Part shown: positions 54,988 through 63,946 of the stretch, one piece after another
How positions within the stretch are numbered: the first letter of the stretch is position 1
Layout of the letters: each line of letters begins with the position of its first letter
Assembly (NCBI RefSeq): GCF_040931995.1
Contig: NZ_CP162412.1
Span: 930,001 to 994,000 of the forward strand
Length of the DNA: 64,000 bases
DNA from: Pelagovum sp. HNIBRBA483
GTDB lineage: Bacteria; Pseudomonadota; Alphaproteobacteria; Rhodobacterales; Rhodobacteraceae
Direction: 5' to 3'
Notes under the pieces: model-generated
Databases searched by the model: none
What the model saw: the letters and a program-made list of their open reading frames with translations, nothing else
What the model was told of the DNA's origin: nothing
Position numbers and translations under genes: made by a program

Positions 54988-55427
54988 TTTGATTTCCGCT
55001 TCGGCGCAAAGGGCAGGGGCGTCACCGGCACGCCATCTTCCAGCAGTTTGCGCGCCTCGTCGAGCTTCGCCTCTCCGTAGATTGAGCGCTCTGGCGCTTC
55101 ACCCGCATGCATCGCGCGGGCTTCCTTGGCAAAACTGAGCCCGACATACTCGGAATTTGCTTCAACCTTCTCGCGCAGCGCCTTCATTGCAGCTTCCGCC
55201 GGGTTTGACGGGGCAGAAAGCGGCCGTTCCGGCGCCGCAACAACAGGTTCCATCGCCCCTTTTTCGGAGCGTACCGCAGGTGCCATCAGCTGTTTCTCGA
55301 CCGTGCCCGAGCCGCAAATCTCGCAGTGGAGCATACCCGCATCCATCAGCTTGCCAAAAGCCTCACCGGATTTGAACCAGCTTTCAAAGCCGTGCCCCTG
55401 ATCGCATTTCAAACTGTATTTGATCAT
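54984..55427 (-). CDS. DUF1178 family protein
   Basis: The 147-residue protein begins MIKYSLKCDQGHGFESWF and has Cys residues in CDQGH and CEICG that may bind zinc, followed by a coiled middle and a conserved C-terminal segment GEAPERSIYGEAKLDEARKL. Function is unknown; the family is widespread in alphaproteobacteria. It overlaps the DUF2235 gene end by 4 bases. Confidence 0.88.
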   Translation of the reverse strand: MIKYSLKCDQGHGFESWFKSGEAFGKLMDAGMLHCEICGSGTVEKQLMAPAVRSEKGAMEPVVAAPERPLSAPSNPAEAAMKALREKVEANSEYVGLSFAKEARAMHAGEAPERSIYGEAKLDEARKLLEDGVPVTPLPFAPKRKSN

Positions 55428-55497
55428 CAATCTACCGCCGCACGGCATTGCTTCCATGCGGTTACATAGTCACTTTGCCCTTCATGGCAAAGGGCAT

Positions 55498-55974
55498 TCA
55501 CGCCAACCATTTGCCTATTTGGATTTGCTTGGCGTTGAAGTTCTTGACGATCTTGGCAAGCTCCGCGTTGTCGAGCTTCTTTGCAGCCTTCTTTGGGCGG
55601 TACCATTTCCGCCGCCGTTCGTCCTTTTCCGGCCACTTGGTGTGCGCGGCGGTTACATGCACCGGGTAAACCATCGTCAAAACCGGCAAAATCCCGTCAT
55701 CCGTGCGCTTATCCTCAAGATAGACACCCAGACAAAGATCAAGTGCCTTACCCGTCAACCCAGCCTCTTCCCAAGCCTCCTGTGCCGCGGCTTCGGCAGG
55801 GGTCTGATTATGCATCGGCCAGCCCTTCGGGATGATCCATCGCCGCCGCCTGCGACTGGTGATCAGGCATACCTGTGTTTGCTTCCCCACACTGCGATAG
55901 CAAAGCGCCGCGAACTGAACACGCAAGTCGCTCTTAGGAACGTGCCTCAGTGACAGCGGGCGCTGGACCAACAT
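55498..55974 (-). CDS. Nudix hydrolase
   Basis: The 158-residue protein carries a Nudix box in GWPMHNQTPAEAAAQEAWEE followed by AGL, matching the G-x5-E-x7-xE-x2-EE-x-G pattern with a Gln in place of the usual Arg. RRRRRWIIPKG precedes it, as in diphosphoinositol polyphosphate or ApnA hydrolase-like members. AGGAGA precedes the start at 55974. It is 70 bases downstream of nothing coding in its own direction and divergent from the histone-deacetylase-like gene. Confidence 0.87.
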   Translation of the reverse strand: MLVQRPLSLRHVPKSDLRVQFAALCYRSVGKQTQVCLITSRRRRRWIIPKGWPMHNQTPAEAAAQEAWEEAGLTGKALDLCLGVYLEDKRTDDGILPVLTMVYPVHVTAAHTKWPEKDERRRKWYRPKKAAKKLDNAELAKIVKNFNAKQIQIGKWLA

Positions 55975-56040
55975 TGACAATTTCTCCTGAGGAACATGTT
56001 GTGCTGTGTTCGAGCGCATACTCGCATCCGGAAGAGGCTG

Positions 56041-57180
56041 ATGCAATTACCATCCTCATCGTTGCCGGTCCGTTTTATCGGGCATGAGATCTATCGCGGG
56101 TCGTCTTACGGGCCGTGGCATCCTTTGCGGGTGCCGCGTGTCTCAACGGTGATGGATCTCACCCGCGCATTGGGTTGGTTGCCGACCGCTCAATTCATTA
56201 TCTCCCCCCGCGCCAGGCCCGCGGCCTTGTCCCTGTTTCATACGCCCGCCTACATTGCGGCGCTGGCGCAAGCCGAGGCGGATCAACAGGTCAGCGATCC
56301 CGTCCGCGCCCGTCACAATATTGGGACGCCGTCCAATCCGGTCTTTGCCGAGATGTTCCGCCGCCCCGCCACTTCCGCAGGGGCGTCGCTTCTGGCCGGT
56401 GAGTTGCTCTCTGAACCCGGCATCATCTATTCTCCCGCGGGGGGCACCCATCACGGCTTTCCCGATTACGCCAACGGCTTTTGCTATTTCAATGATCCGG
56501 TATTGGCGATCCTGTCCTTGCGCCGCTCGGGCCTGCGCCGCATCGCTTATATCGACATCGACGCCCACCACCCTGACGGCGTCGAGGCTCGTTTCGCCGA
56601 TGATGCGGACGTGCTGCAAATATCTACTCATGAAGAAAACCGCTGGCCGCGCACCGGCGCGCTCGCCGATCGTGGGGTAGGGCAGGTCTATAACCTGCCC
56701 CTGCCGCGCGAAATGAACGACGATGAGATGGCCCTGATCCGTGATCATCTGCTCTTGCCACTGGTGCAACGCTTCCGCCCCGAGGCGATTGTGCTGCAAT
56801 GCGGCTCTGATGCCTTGCTCGAAGATCCGCAATCCCGCCTTGCCCTCTCGAATAATGCGCATCTGGATATCTTGCGCGGTTTGATGTCGCTGTGTGACAG
56901 GCTCTTGGTCCTCGGCGGTGGCGGCTACAATCCTTGGTCTGTCGGCAGGCTTTGGTCGGCTGTTTGGGGCGTTCTGAACGGCCATGAGCTGCCCGATTCC
57001 CTGCCGGATGCAGCGCGCGGCGTCCTCGCTGACCTGCGCTGGGAGGGGCGTAAACGCTTTACCGGCCCGCCCGCTCATTGGGTCAACGAACTGCGCGATG
57101 CCCCGCGCAATGGCCCGATCCGCGCCGATGTCCGCGCGCGCGTCGCGCATCTGGCAACGCGCGAAGGCATCTGGCATTAG
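56041..57180 (+). CDS. histone deacetylase family protein (AcuC/acetylpolyamine aminohydrolase-like)
   Basis: Zinc-dependent deacetylase-fold protein of 379 residues. The Zn-site residues lie in YIDIDAHHPDG and in QCGSDALLEDP; THHGF supplies the catalytic His pair, and LGGGGYN the conserved Tyr region. Bacterial members deacetylate acetyl-CoA synthetase or polyamines; the substrate here is unknown. The start at 56041 is chosen from family length. Confidence 0.88.
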   Translation: MQLPSSSLPVRFIGHEIYRGSSYGPWHPLRVPRVSTVMDLTRALGWLPTAQFIISPRARPAALSLFHTPAYIAALAQAEADQQVSDPVRARHNIGTPSNPVFAEMFRRPATSAGASLLAGELLSEPGIIYSPAGGTHHGFPDYANGFCYFNDPVLAILSLRRSGLRRIAYIDIDAHHPDGVEARFADDADVLQISTHEENRWPRTGALADRGVGQVYNLPLPREMNDDEMALIRDHLLLPLVQRFRPEAIVLQCGSDALLEDPQSRLALSNNAHLDILRGLMSLCDRLLVLGGGGYNPWSVGRLWSAVWGVLNGHELPDSLPDAARGVLADLRWEGRKRFTGPPAHWVNELRDAPRNGPIRADVRARVAHLATREGIWH

Positions 57181-57224
57181 GAACGCGCTTTGCCCATAGT
57201 CGTCTCAAAGCAACCGGAGCGATG

Positions 57225-57971
57225 ATGCGCCATATCTTGAACCTCATATGTGCCCTCTGCCTGCTGGCCTCCGCGCCAGCGCGGGCCGCACCGCTGAACC
57301 TTTACGCGGCGGCGAGCCTGAAGGACGTGCTTGATGAGGTTGCGTCCGTGTGGTCCGGCCCGGATCTGCGCATCGTTTATGGCGGAAGCTCCACCATCGC
57401 GCGGCAGGTTGCACGCGGCGCGCCCGCTGATCTGGTGATCACTGCCAGCAGCGATTGGATGGATTGGTTGCAGGCGCAAGACGCGCTTCGGCCCGAGACA
57501 CGCAGCGATCTCCTCGCAAATCGGCTCGTGCTGATTGGCCCCGCTGGCGCGACCCCCGCCGCATTGGACGACAGCCTCCCCGCCCGTTTAGGTCAAGGGC
57601 CGCTCGCAATGGCACTCACCGAGGCCGTCCCCGCAGGCCAATACGGCCGCGCCGCGCTGGAACATCTCGGCCTCTGGGAGCCGCTCGCGCCGTTTGTCGT
57701 GCAGGCTGCAAATGTGCGCGCGGCATTGGCGCTTGTTGCGCTGGGCGAAGCGCCGCTAGGCATGGTCTATGCCACCGATGCCGCCGTCGAGCCGCGCGTC
57801 ATGACCCTCGCGGATGTGCCTGAAGCAAGCCACCCGCCCATTCGCTACCCGATGGCGCTGACCGCAACCGCCCAAGATGGCGCCACCGCGTTGCAAGCGT
57901 TCCTCACCAGCGATGAAGCCCGCTCGATCTTCTCCAAAGCGGGTTTTATCCCGCTGCCGGAGGCGCGCTGA
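57225..57971 (+). CDS. modA: molybdate ABC transporter substrate-binding protein
   Basis: Periplasmic molybdate-binding protein, 248 residues. The signal peptide ends near ARA-APL at about residue 22. LYAAASLKDVLDE, IVYGGSSTIARQV, GAPADLVITAS, and the segment ALTEAVPAGQYGRAAL are typical of ModA. GGAG precedes tandem ATGs at 57222 and 57225; spacing favours the second. It overlaps modB as TGATG. Confidence 0.93.
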   Translation: MRHILNLICALCLLASAPARAAPLNLYAAASLKDVLDEVASVWSGPDLRIVYGGSSTIARQVARGAPADLVITASSDWMDWLQAQDALRPETRSDLLANRLVLIGPAGATPAALDDSLPARLGQGPLAMALTEAVPAGQYGRAALEHLGLWEPLAPFVVQAANVRAALALVALGEAPLGMVYATDAAVEPRVMTLADVPEASHPPIRYPMALTATAQDGATALQAFLTSDEARSIFSKAGFIPLPEAR

Positions 57972-58663
57972 TGTTCGGTCTGGGTGCCGCAGAACTGGAG
58001 GCCGTGCGCCTCTCGCTGAAAGTGGCGGTCTGGGCCACCGTTCTCGCACTGCCAGTGGCCTTTTTCTTGGCATACGCGCTGACCCGTTGGCGCTTTCCAG
58101 GGCGTGGCGCGCTGAACGTTCTGGTACATTTGCCGCTGGTCATGCCGCCGGTGGTTACGGGCTACCTTCTGCTCCTCGCTTTCGGGCGGCGCGGGCCGAT
58201 CGGGGAGTGGCTCGAAAGCCTGTTCGGCTTCGTTCTCGCCTTTCGCTGGACGGGCGCGGTGCTGGCCGCCGCGTTGATGGGCCTGCCCTTGGTCGTTCGG
58301 GCGATGCGGCTCGCGCTCGAAGCCGTTGATCCCAAGCTGGAGGCCGCAGCAGGCACCTTGGGCGCGGGTCCGCTGCGCGTGTTCTTCACTATCACCTTGC
58401 CACTGGCATTGCCGGGGGTGCTGTCCGGTGCGGTTCTCGGCTTCGCCAAGGCGATGGGCGAGTTCGGCGCCACGATCACCTTTGTCTCCAACATTCCTGG
58501 AGAGACACAAACCATTCCGCTCGCGGTTAACACGCTGCTCGAAGTTCCCGGCGCCGAACCGCTGGCCTTGCGGCTGGCCGTGGTGTCGATCCTCATTTCT
58601 GCCGTGGCGATCTGGCTTTCCGAACGGCTCGCTTCCCGCCTCCACAGTCGGAGGCAGGCATGA
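57971..58663 (+). CDS. modB: molybdate ABC transporter permease
   Basis: Inner-membrane permease of 230 residues with about five helices. The EAA loop region is visible in EAAAGTLGAGPLRVFFTITL, and LGFAKAMGEFGATI is typical of ModB. It overlaps modA and modC by single-codon overlaps, so the three genes form one translationally coupled operon. Confidence 0.94.
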   Translation: MFGLGAAELEAVRLSLKVAVWATVLALPVAFFLAYALTRWRFPGRGALNVLVHLPLVMPPVVTGYLLLLAFGRRGPIGEWLESLFGFVLAFRWTGAVLAAALMGLPLVVRAMRLALEAVDPKLEAAAGTLGAGPLRVFFTITLPLALPGVLSGAVLGFAKAMGEFGATITFVSNIPGETQTIPLAVNTLLEVPGAEPLALRLAVVSILISAVAIWLSERLASRLHSRRQA

Positions 58664-59745
58664 CCCTCACCGTTGCCTATACCCAAACCCTCGGCGGCCG
58701 CGTGTTCGATATCGCCTTCGAGACAGGCCCCGGCGTGACCGCGCTTTTTGGCCCTTCGGGTGCGGGTAAAACCTCCATCGTCCACGCCGTCGCCGGCCTC
58801 TCGCGCCCAGATGCAGGCCGGATCGTCGTTGGCGGAAGGGTGCTTTTTGACGGCGCAGCGCGGTTATCCGTGCCTGTCCATCAGCGCCGAGTCGGGTGCG
58901 TGTTCCAAGAGGCGCGGCTCTTTCCCCATATGACCGTCCGCCAGAACCTCACCTATGGCGGCAGCGCGGATTTTGACGATATCGTCAGCCTTCTGGGGCT
59001 TGAGGCGCTGTTGGACCGCCGCCCTGCGGGCCTTTCCGGAGGCGAGTCGCAACGCGTCGCCCTTGGGCGGGCTTTAATGTCCGCGCCGGAGATCCTCCTG
59101 CTGGACGAACCGCTCGCCGCGCTGGACGCCCCGCGCAAGGCCGAGATCCTTCCGTATCTCGAGCGGATCCGCGATGCTGCCCGCCTACCTGTCCTTTATG
59201 TCAGCCATGACCTGTCCGAGATCACCCGCCTTGCCTCGCATCTCGTGCTGATCGAGGATGGGCATGTGCGCCAGGCTGGCCCGATTGCCGATATCCTGAG
59301 CGATCCACGCCACAGCCGTTATTTCGGTGTCCGCAATGCAGGCGCACTGATCGAAGGTACGGTGGTCGGCTACGATGCCGAGGATGCGCTCAGCACAATC
59401 CGCTTTGCTGGTGGCGAACTGACCTTGCCTGACTGGATCGGCCCACCCGACGCCCCCGTCAGGGTGCGGGTCGCGGCGCAGGATGTGATCCTCGCGCGGC
59501 AGGCCCCGCCTGATCTGAGCGCCCGCAACTGCCTGCCTGCCCGCGTGACCGACCTGCACCAAGGCGACGGGCCGGGGATGATGGTCGGCATGAGCTTGGG
59601 GCAAACCCGCCTTCTTGCCCGCATCACCCGCCGCGCTGGCCGCGAGATGGACCTCGCTGTCGGCGATCAGGTCTGGGCTATCTTCAAAACAACCGCCGTC
59701 AGCGGGCGCAACGTCAGCGCAGGCGGCTTTGAGTCGGAAAATTGA
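58660..59745 (+). CDS. modC: molybdate ABC transporter ATP-binding protein
   Basis: The 361-residue ATPase has Walker A GPSGAGKTS near residue 31, Q-loop CVFQEARLFPHMTVRQNL, signature LSGGESQRVALGRALM, Walker B ILLLDEPLAALD and switch His in VSHDLSE. The C-terminal part (about 290-360) is the Mop/TOBE domain expected in ModC. Closes the modABC operon. No ModE regulator gene or obvious Mo-dependent riboswitch is seen upstream. Confidence 0.94.
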   Translation: MTLTVAYTQTLGGRVFDIAFETGPGVTALFGPSGAGKTSIVHAVAGLSRPDAGRIVVGGRVLFDGAARLSVPVHQRRVGCVFQEARLFPHMTVRQNLTYGGSADFDDIVSLLGLEALLDRRPAGLSGGESQRVALGRALMSAPEILLLDEPLAALDAPRKAEILPYLERIRDAARLPVLYVSHDLSEITRLASHLVLIEDGHVRQAGPIADILSDPRHSRYFGVRNAGALIEGTVVGYDAEDALSTIRFAGGELTLPDWIGPPDAPVRVRVAAQDVILARQAPPDLSARNCLPARVTDLHQGDGPGMMVGMSLGQTRLLARITRRAGREMDLAVGDQVWAIFKTTAVSGRNVSAGGFESEN

Positions 59746-59756
59746 GGAGTATATAG

Positions 59757-60920
59757 ATGACCATTGGGTTCGAGACAGAGTTTCAGGACATCCGCGAAGG
59801 TGTGCGTGCGCTCTGTGCCCAATTCCCCGATAGCTACCACCGCGAGGTTGACGAGGCCCGTGCCTATCCTGAGGCTTTCGTCGATGCGCTCACCCGCGAA
59901 GGCTGGCTCTCCGCCCTGATCCCCGAAGAATACGGCGGTTCCGGCCTTGGCCTCACCGAAGCCTCGGTGATCATGGAGGAGATCAACCGCTCGGGCGGCA
60001 ATTCCGGAGCCTGTCATGGGCAAATGTACAATATGAACACGCTCGTGCGCCACGGCAGCGAGGAACAGCGCCGCACCTACCTGCCGCGCATCGCGTCGGG
60101 CGAGCTGCGCTTGCAGTCCATGGGCGTCACCGAGCCGACAACCGGCACCGACACCACCAAAATCCGCACCACCGCCGTGCGCAAGGGCGACCGCTATGTG
60201 ATCAACGGTCAAAAGGTCTGGATCAGCCGCGTGCAGCATTCCGACCTGATGATCCTCCTTGCCCGCACCACGCCGCTGGCCGAAGTGAAGAAGAAATCCG
60301 AAGGCCTGTCGATCTTCCTCGTCGATGTGAAGGAGGCTTTGCAGCAGGGCATGAGCCTGCGCCCAATCCGCAACATGGTCAATCACGAGACAAATGAGCT
60401 GTTCTTCGACAACCTCGAAATCCCCGCTGAAAACCTGATCGGGGAGGAGGGGCAGGGCTTCAAATATATCCTCACCGGCCTCAATGCCGAACGTGCATTG
60501 ATTGCTGCCGAATGCATTGGCGACGGCTACTGGTTCGTGGACCGGATCACCAAATACGCCAGCGAGCGCAGCGTCTTTGGCCGCCCCATCGGGCAGAACC
60601 AAGGCGTCCAGTTCCCCATCGCCGAAAGCTATATCGAGGTTCGCGCCGCCGATCTCATGCGCTTCGACGCCTGCCGCCTGTTTGACGCGGGCAAGCCCTG
60701 CGGGGCCGAGGCGAACATGGCGAAATACCTCGCCGCCAAGGCCAGCTGGGAAGCGGCAAACGCCTGTTTGCAGTTCCACGGCGGCTATGGTTTCGCCAGC
60801 GAATATGACGTCGAGCGCAAGTTCCGCGAAACCCGTCTTTATCAGGTCGCGCCGATCTCCACGAACCTGATCCTCTCCTATGTGGCTGAGCATATTCTCG
60901 GCCTGCCGCGTTCTTTCTAG
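59757..60920 (+). CDS. acyl-CoA dehydrogenase
   Basis: FAD-dependent acyl-CoA dehydrogenase of 387 residues, with SMGVTEPTTGTDTTKI, RPIGQNQGVQFPIAE and GGYGFASEYDVERKFRETRL. The C-terminal spot that carries the catalytic Glu in many members (YEGT) has APIS here (about 365-368), while LNAER (Glu245) resembles the isovaleryl-type position. GAGGAG precedes the start. It is followed 17 bases later by a CoA-transferase gene, so the two probably share a catabolic route. Substrate unknown. Confidence 0.9.
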   Translation: MTIGFETEFQDIREGVRALCAQFPDSYHREVDEARAYPEAFVDALTREGWLSALIPEEYGGSGLGLTEASVIMEEINRSGGNSGACHGQMYNMNTLVRHGSEEQRRTYLPRIASGELRLQSMGVTEPTTGTDTTKIRTTAVRKGDRYVINGQKVWISRVQHSDLMILLARTTPLAEVKKKSEGLSIFLVDVKEALQQGMSLRPIRNMVNHETNELFFDNLEIPAENLIGEEGQGFKYILTGLNAERALIAAECIGDGYWFVDRITKYASERSVFGRPIGQNQGVQFPIAESYIEVRAADLMRFDACRLFDAGKPCGAEANMAKYLAAKASWEAANACLQFHGGYGFASEYDVERKFRETRLYQVAPISTNLILSYVAEHILGLPRSF

Positions 60921-60937
60921 CGCTGAAAGGTTCCCGC

Positions 60938-62053
60938 ATGACGCTTCCCCTTTCCGGCCTCAAAGTCGTCGCTGTCGAGCAGGCGGTCGCAGCCCCTTTC
61001 TGCACCGCGCGGCTGGCCGATGCAGGGGCAGAGGTCATTAAGATAGAGCGTCCCGAAGGCGATTTCGCCCGTGGCTATGATGATGCGGCGGCAGGGCAGT
61101 CCAGCTATTTCGTTTGGCTCAATCGCGGCAAGCACTCCCGCGTGCTCGACCTGCGCACCGCAGAGGACCGCGCCGCGCTGGAGGCGCTGATCGCCGATGC
61201 CGACGTGCTCGTCCAAAACCTGAAAGCCGGTGCGCTGTCCCGCTTGGGCTTCGCCCCTGAACGCCTGCGGGCAGACTACCCCCGCCTGATCACCTGCTCC
61301 ATTTCCGGCTATGGCGAGGACGGCCCACTTGCCGATCGCAAAGCCTATGACTTGCTCATTCAGGCAGAGTCGGGCCTCTGCTCGATCACCGGCGGCCCGT
61401 CCGAGCCGGCTCGCGTCGGTATCTCCATCGTTGACATCGCCACCGGCGCGACCGCCCATGCCGCGATCCTTGAGGCGCTGATCCAGCGCGGGATCACAGG
61501 GCAGGGCGCGCGGATCGACATTTCCATGTTCGATGTAATCGCCGAATGGCTGACCGTCCCGCTCCTCAACCACGAAGCTGGCCGCACGCCCAAGCGCATC
61601 GGCATGGCGCATCCGTCGATCTCCCCCTATGGCGTGTTCGAAACCTCGGACGGCAAGCAAATTCTCATTTCCATCCAGAGCGACCGCGAATGGCGCAACC
61701 TCGCGCGTGACTTCCTGCAACAGCCGGACCTCGGCACCGATCCGCGCTTTGCCACCAACGTGCAGCGCGTCGCCAACCGTGCCGAAACAGACGCCCACGT
61801 CGCCGCCGCCTTTGGCACACTCACCGCCGCCGATGCCATCTCCCGCCTTCAGGATGCTGATATTGCGCTGGCGATGGTCAATGACATGGCCGCCCTCGCG
61901 TCCCACCCGCATCTGCGGCGCATCACGCTCGACACGCCCACCGGCAGCGTCTCCTTGCCCGCGCCCGCGGCCCGTTTCGCCGAGCAGCCCCGCAGCTACG
62001 GCTCCGTCCCGGCCCTCGGCGCTGGACAAACGCCGCCAGAGCAAGAAGGGTAG
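60938..62053 (+). CDS. CaiB/BaiF (class III) CoA-transferase
   Basis: Transfers CoA between carboxylic acids. The 371-residue protein has LKVVAVEQAVAAPFC, the segment WLNRGKHSRVLDLRT, SISGYGEDGPLADRKAYDLL and the candidate catalytic Asp166 in ISIVDIATGATA. AAAGG precedes the start. In operon with the acyl-CoA dehydrogenase, it likely activates that enzyme's substrate. Confidence 0.92.
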   Translation: MTLPLSGLKVVAVEQAVAAPFCTARLADAGAEVIKIERPEGDFARGYDDAAAGQSSYFVWLNRGKHSRVLDLRTAEDRAALEALIADADVLVQNLKAGALSRLGFAPERLRADYPRLITCSISGYGEDGPLADRKAYDLLIQAESGLCSITGGPSEPARVGISIVDIATGATAHAAILEALIQRGITGQGARIDISMFDVIAEWLTVPLLNHEAGRTPKRIGMAHPSISPYGVFETSDGKQILISIQSDREWRNLARDFLQQPDLGTDPRFATNVQRVANRAETDAHVAAAFGTLTAADAISRLQDADIALAMVNDMAALASHPHLRRITLDTPTGSVSLPAPAARFAEQPRSYGSVPALGAGQTPPEQEG

Positions 62054-62091
62054 GGAAGTAAGCAGCATTCGGGATCGCATGGGAGGAACGG

Positions 62092-62547
62092 GTGGCTCTC
62101 AGTCTGAACAACTTGCGGAAATTGCGCGGGGCGCTGGTTGCCCTGCGCAGATGGGGTCTCCGCACGATCTGGGGCATGGATATTCACCCAACTGTCGAGC
62201 TGTCCTTCTCCGCGCGGCTTGACCGCACCCATCCCAAGGGCATTCACGTCGATGCCTATACCTATATCGCTTTCGATGTGCGGGTACTGTCCCATGATAT
62301 GGTCCGCGCCCTTCGCAGCGATACGCGGATCGGCAAGCATTGCTTCATTGGCGGAAAATCTCTGATCTTGCCCGGCGTCACGATTGGCGACAGTTGCATC
62401 GTTGCCGCCGGATCGGTTGTCACCAAATCTGTCCCCGCCAACAGCATCGTCGCCGGAAATCCCGCGCGGGTGATCCGTAGCGGTGTCGAATTGTTGCCCT
62501 ATGGTCGCCTGCCCCCCGCATCGGAAGGCACGGCTGAAAAAGGATAA
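62092..62547 (+). CDS. hexapeptide-repeat acyltransferase
   Basis: Left-handed beta-helix acyltransferase of 151 residues. Hexapeptide repeats run through IGKHCFIGGKSLILPGVTIG and DSCIVAAGSVVTKSVPANSI, ending VAGNPARVIRSG, the usual finish for NeuD/WcaF-type O-acetyltransferases. It starts with GTG after GGAGG. Placed 64 bases before an O-antigen ligase-like gene, it probably acetylates a sugar of a surface glycan. Confidence 0.88.
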   Translation: MALSLNNLRKLRGALVALRRWGLRTIWGMDIHPTVELSFSARLDRTHPKGIHVDAYTYIAFDVRVLSHDMVRALRSDTRIGKHCFIGGKSLILPGVTIGDSCIVAAGSVVTKSVPANSIVAGNPARVIRSGVELLPYGRLPPASEGTAEKG

Positions 62548-62611
62548 TTGGGCATCGCGCACGGATATGGCATTGTAACCGCACAGAACCCAGCCACAGA
62601 CGGTCAGTCAT

Positions 62612-63946
62612 TTGCTCCGAAGCCCCACTCTCATCCCGGATGCCCATGTCAACGAGGCACCGGCACAATCCGAACTCCCCCGTTGGGTCAAATTCGGGTT
62701 GGTGCTCTACCTTTTTCTGATGTTCTTACCGCTCCAGCCACATCTGGCGGGGATCAACCTAATCCCGTTCCGGCTGTTCCTTCTCGTAACGATCATTCCC
62801 TTCACCCTCATTCGGATACGCTCTGACTCCGGCTTCGACCGGATCGACGCGCTGATGGCCCTTCTGAGTTTCTGGGTGTTTCTGTCCTTCATCGTCAATC
62901 ATGGCATGGCGCGGTTTGAATTCGCGGTGATGTCAGCGATTGAATATTACGGCGGTTTTCTGGTTGGCCGCGTGCTGGTCACCTCGCTGTCCGGATTCCG
63001 GTTCTTCCTCAACGCCTTTGTCATCGCACTCGCACTGATGATCCCCTTCGCGGTGATCGAAAACCGCACCGGAACGAACCTTTGGCTCGATTTTTTCATA
63101 AAGTTTTCGACAACAAACATGCCTGGACCTCCCGAAATGCGCTTCGGTGGATTCAGGGTCAATTCGGTCTTTGCCCACCCGATCCATTTCGGCATCGCAG
63201 GTTCAATGTTCCTAGGCTGCTATTTCACGCTCTATCGCTGGGGAGAGGGCCGCGCGGTCCGTGTGCTCGTTGCGTTAGCCGTTGTGTTCTTGGCCCAGTC
63301 GTCGGCGCCCATGCTCTCGGTGGGTGGGCAACTTGGGCTGCTTGCGTGGGGTGTCATGAGCCGCGACCGCTGGAAGCTTCTTCTGGCTTTGTTTGTCGCT
63401 GCTTTCGTGTTCCTCAGCATTGCGTCCGATCGCGGCCCGATCATCATTTTGGTCGAGACGATGACCCTCAACCCCCGTACTGCTTGGTGGCGGATACACA
63501 TCTGGAACTTCGGCATCGAAAACGTCTGGCAAAATCCGATCTTCGGATTGGGGATGCGCGATTGGGTGCGGCCGCACTGGTTGGCCCCCACGGTGGATAA
63601 TTTCTGGCTCTTGATCGCCATGCGGCATGGGCTGCCTGCAGTTGCCTGCCTGATCGGCGCGGTGGCCATCACCATCACCCGCATCATGCGGGCAACCTAC
63701 GCGCAGCCGGATATGGAGCGCGCGCGCTTGGGCTATCTCATCTCGATGCTCGGCTACATCATCGCCTTCGCGACCGTGTTCGCATGGGGGCAAATGGTGG
63801 CGCTCAGCATGGTCTTCCTCGGCGCCGGCGCCTTCCTCTTCGCCCCCACCAATGGCGGCACGCCTGACGAGGAAAGCACTAATATCCAACCACCAACCCC
63901 GCGTGCAATCGCGCCGCGCTATACGCGGTTTCCGGCCAAAAAGTGA
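62612..63946 (+). CDS. O-antigen ligase/polymerase family membrane protein
   Basis: A 444-residue protein with about ten to twelve membrane helices and a periplasmic loop containing RTAWWRIHIWNFGIENVWQ and NPIFGLGMRDWV, the marks of the Wzy_C family. The TTG start has no clear ribosome site, so the true N-terminus is uncertain. It could be the polymerase of a further glycan locus running out of the window to the right. Confidence 0.82.
   Translation: MLRSPTLIPDAHVNEAPAQSELPRWVKFGLVLYLFLMFLPLQPHLAGINLIPFRLFLLVTIIPFTLIRIRSDSGFDRIDALMALLSFWVFLSFIVNHGMARFEFAVMSAIEYYGGFLVGRVLVTSLSGFRFFLNAFVIALALMIPFAVIENRTGTNLWLDFFIKFSTTNMPGPPEMRFGGFRVNSVFAHPIHFGIAGSMFLGCYFTLYRWGEGRAVRVLVALAVVFLAQSSAPMLSVGGQLGLLAWGVMSRDRWKLLLALFVAAFVFLSIASDRGPIIILVETMTLNPRTAWWRIHIWNFGIENVWQNPIFGLGMRDWVRPHWLAPTVDNFWLLIAMRHGLPAVACLIGAVAITITRIMRATYAQPDMERARLGYLISMLGYIIAFATVFAWGQMVALSMVFLGAGAFLFAPTNGGTPDEESTNIQPPTPRAIAPRYTRFPAKK

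Noticed and set aside
56143-57177. Long antisense frame over the histone-deacetylase-like gene
   Set aside because: Zinc-site motifs are on the + strand; the antisense frame has no support.
59667-60893. Long open frame on the minus strand opposite the acyl-CoA dehydrogenase gene
   Set aside because: The + strand protein is a clear family member; the antisense translation has no recognisable motifs.
60917-62080. Long antisense frame over the CoA-transferase gene
   Set aside because: The class III CoA-transferase motifs are on the + strand; the antisense reading is not conserved-looking.
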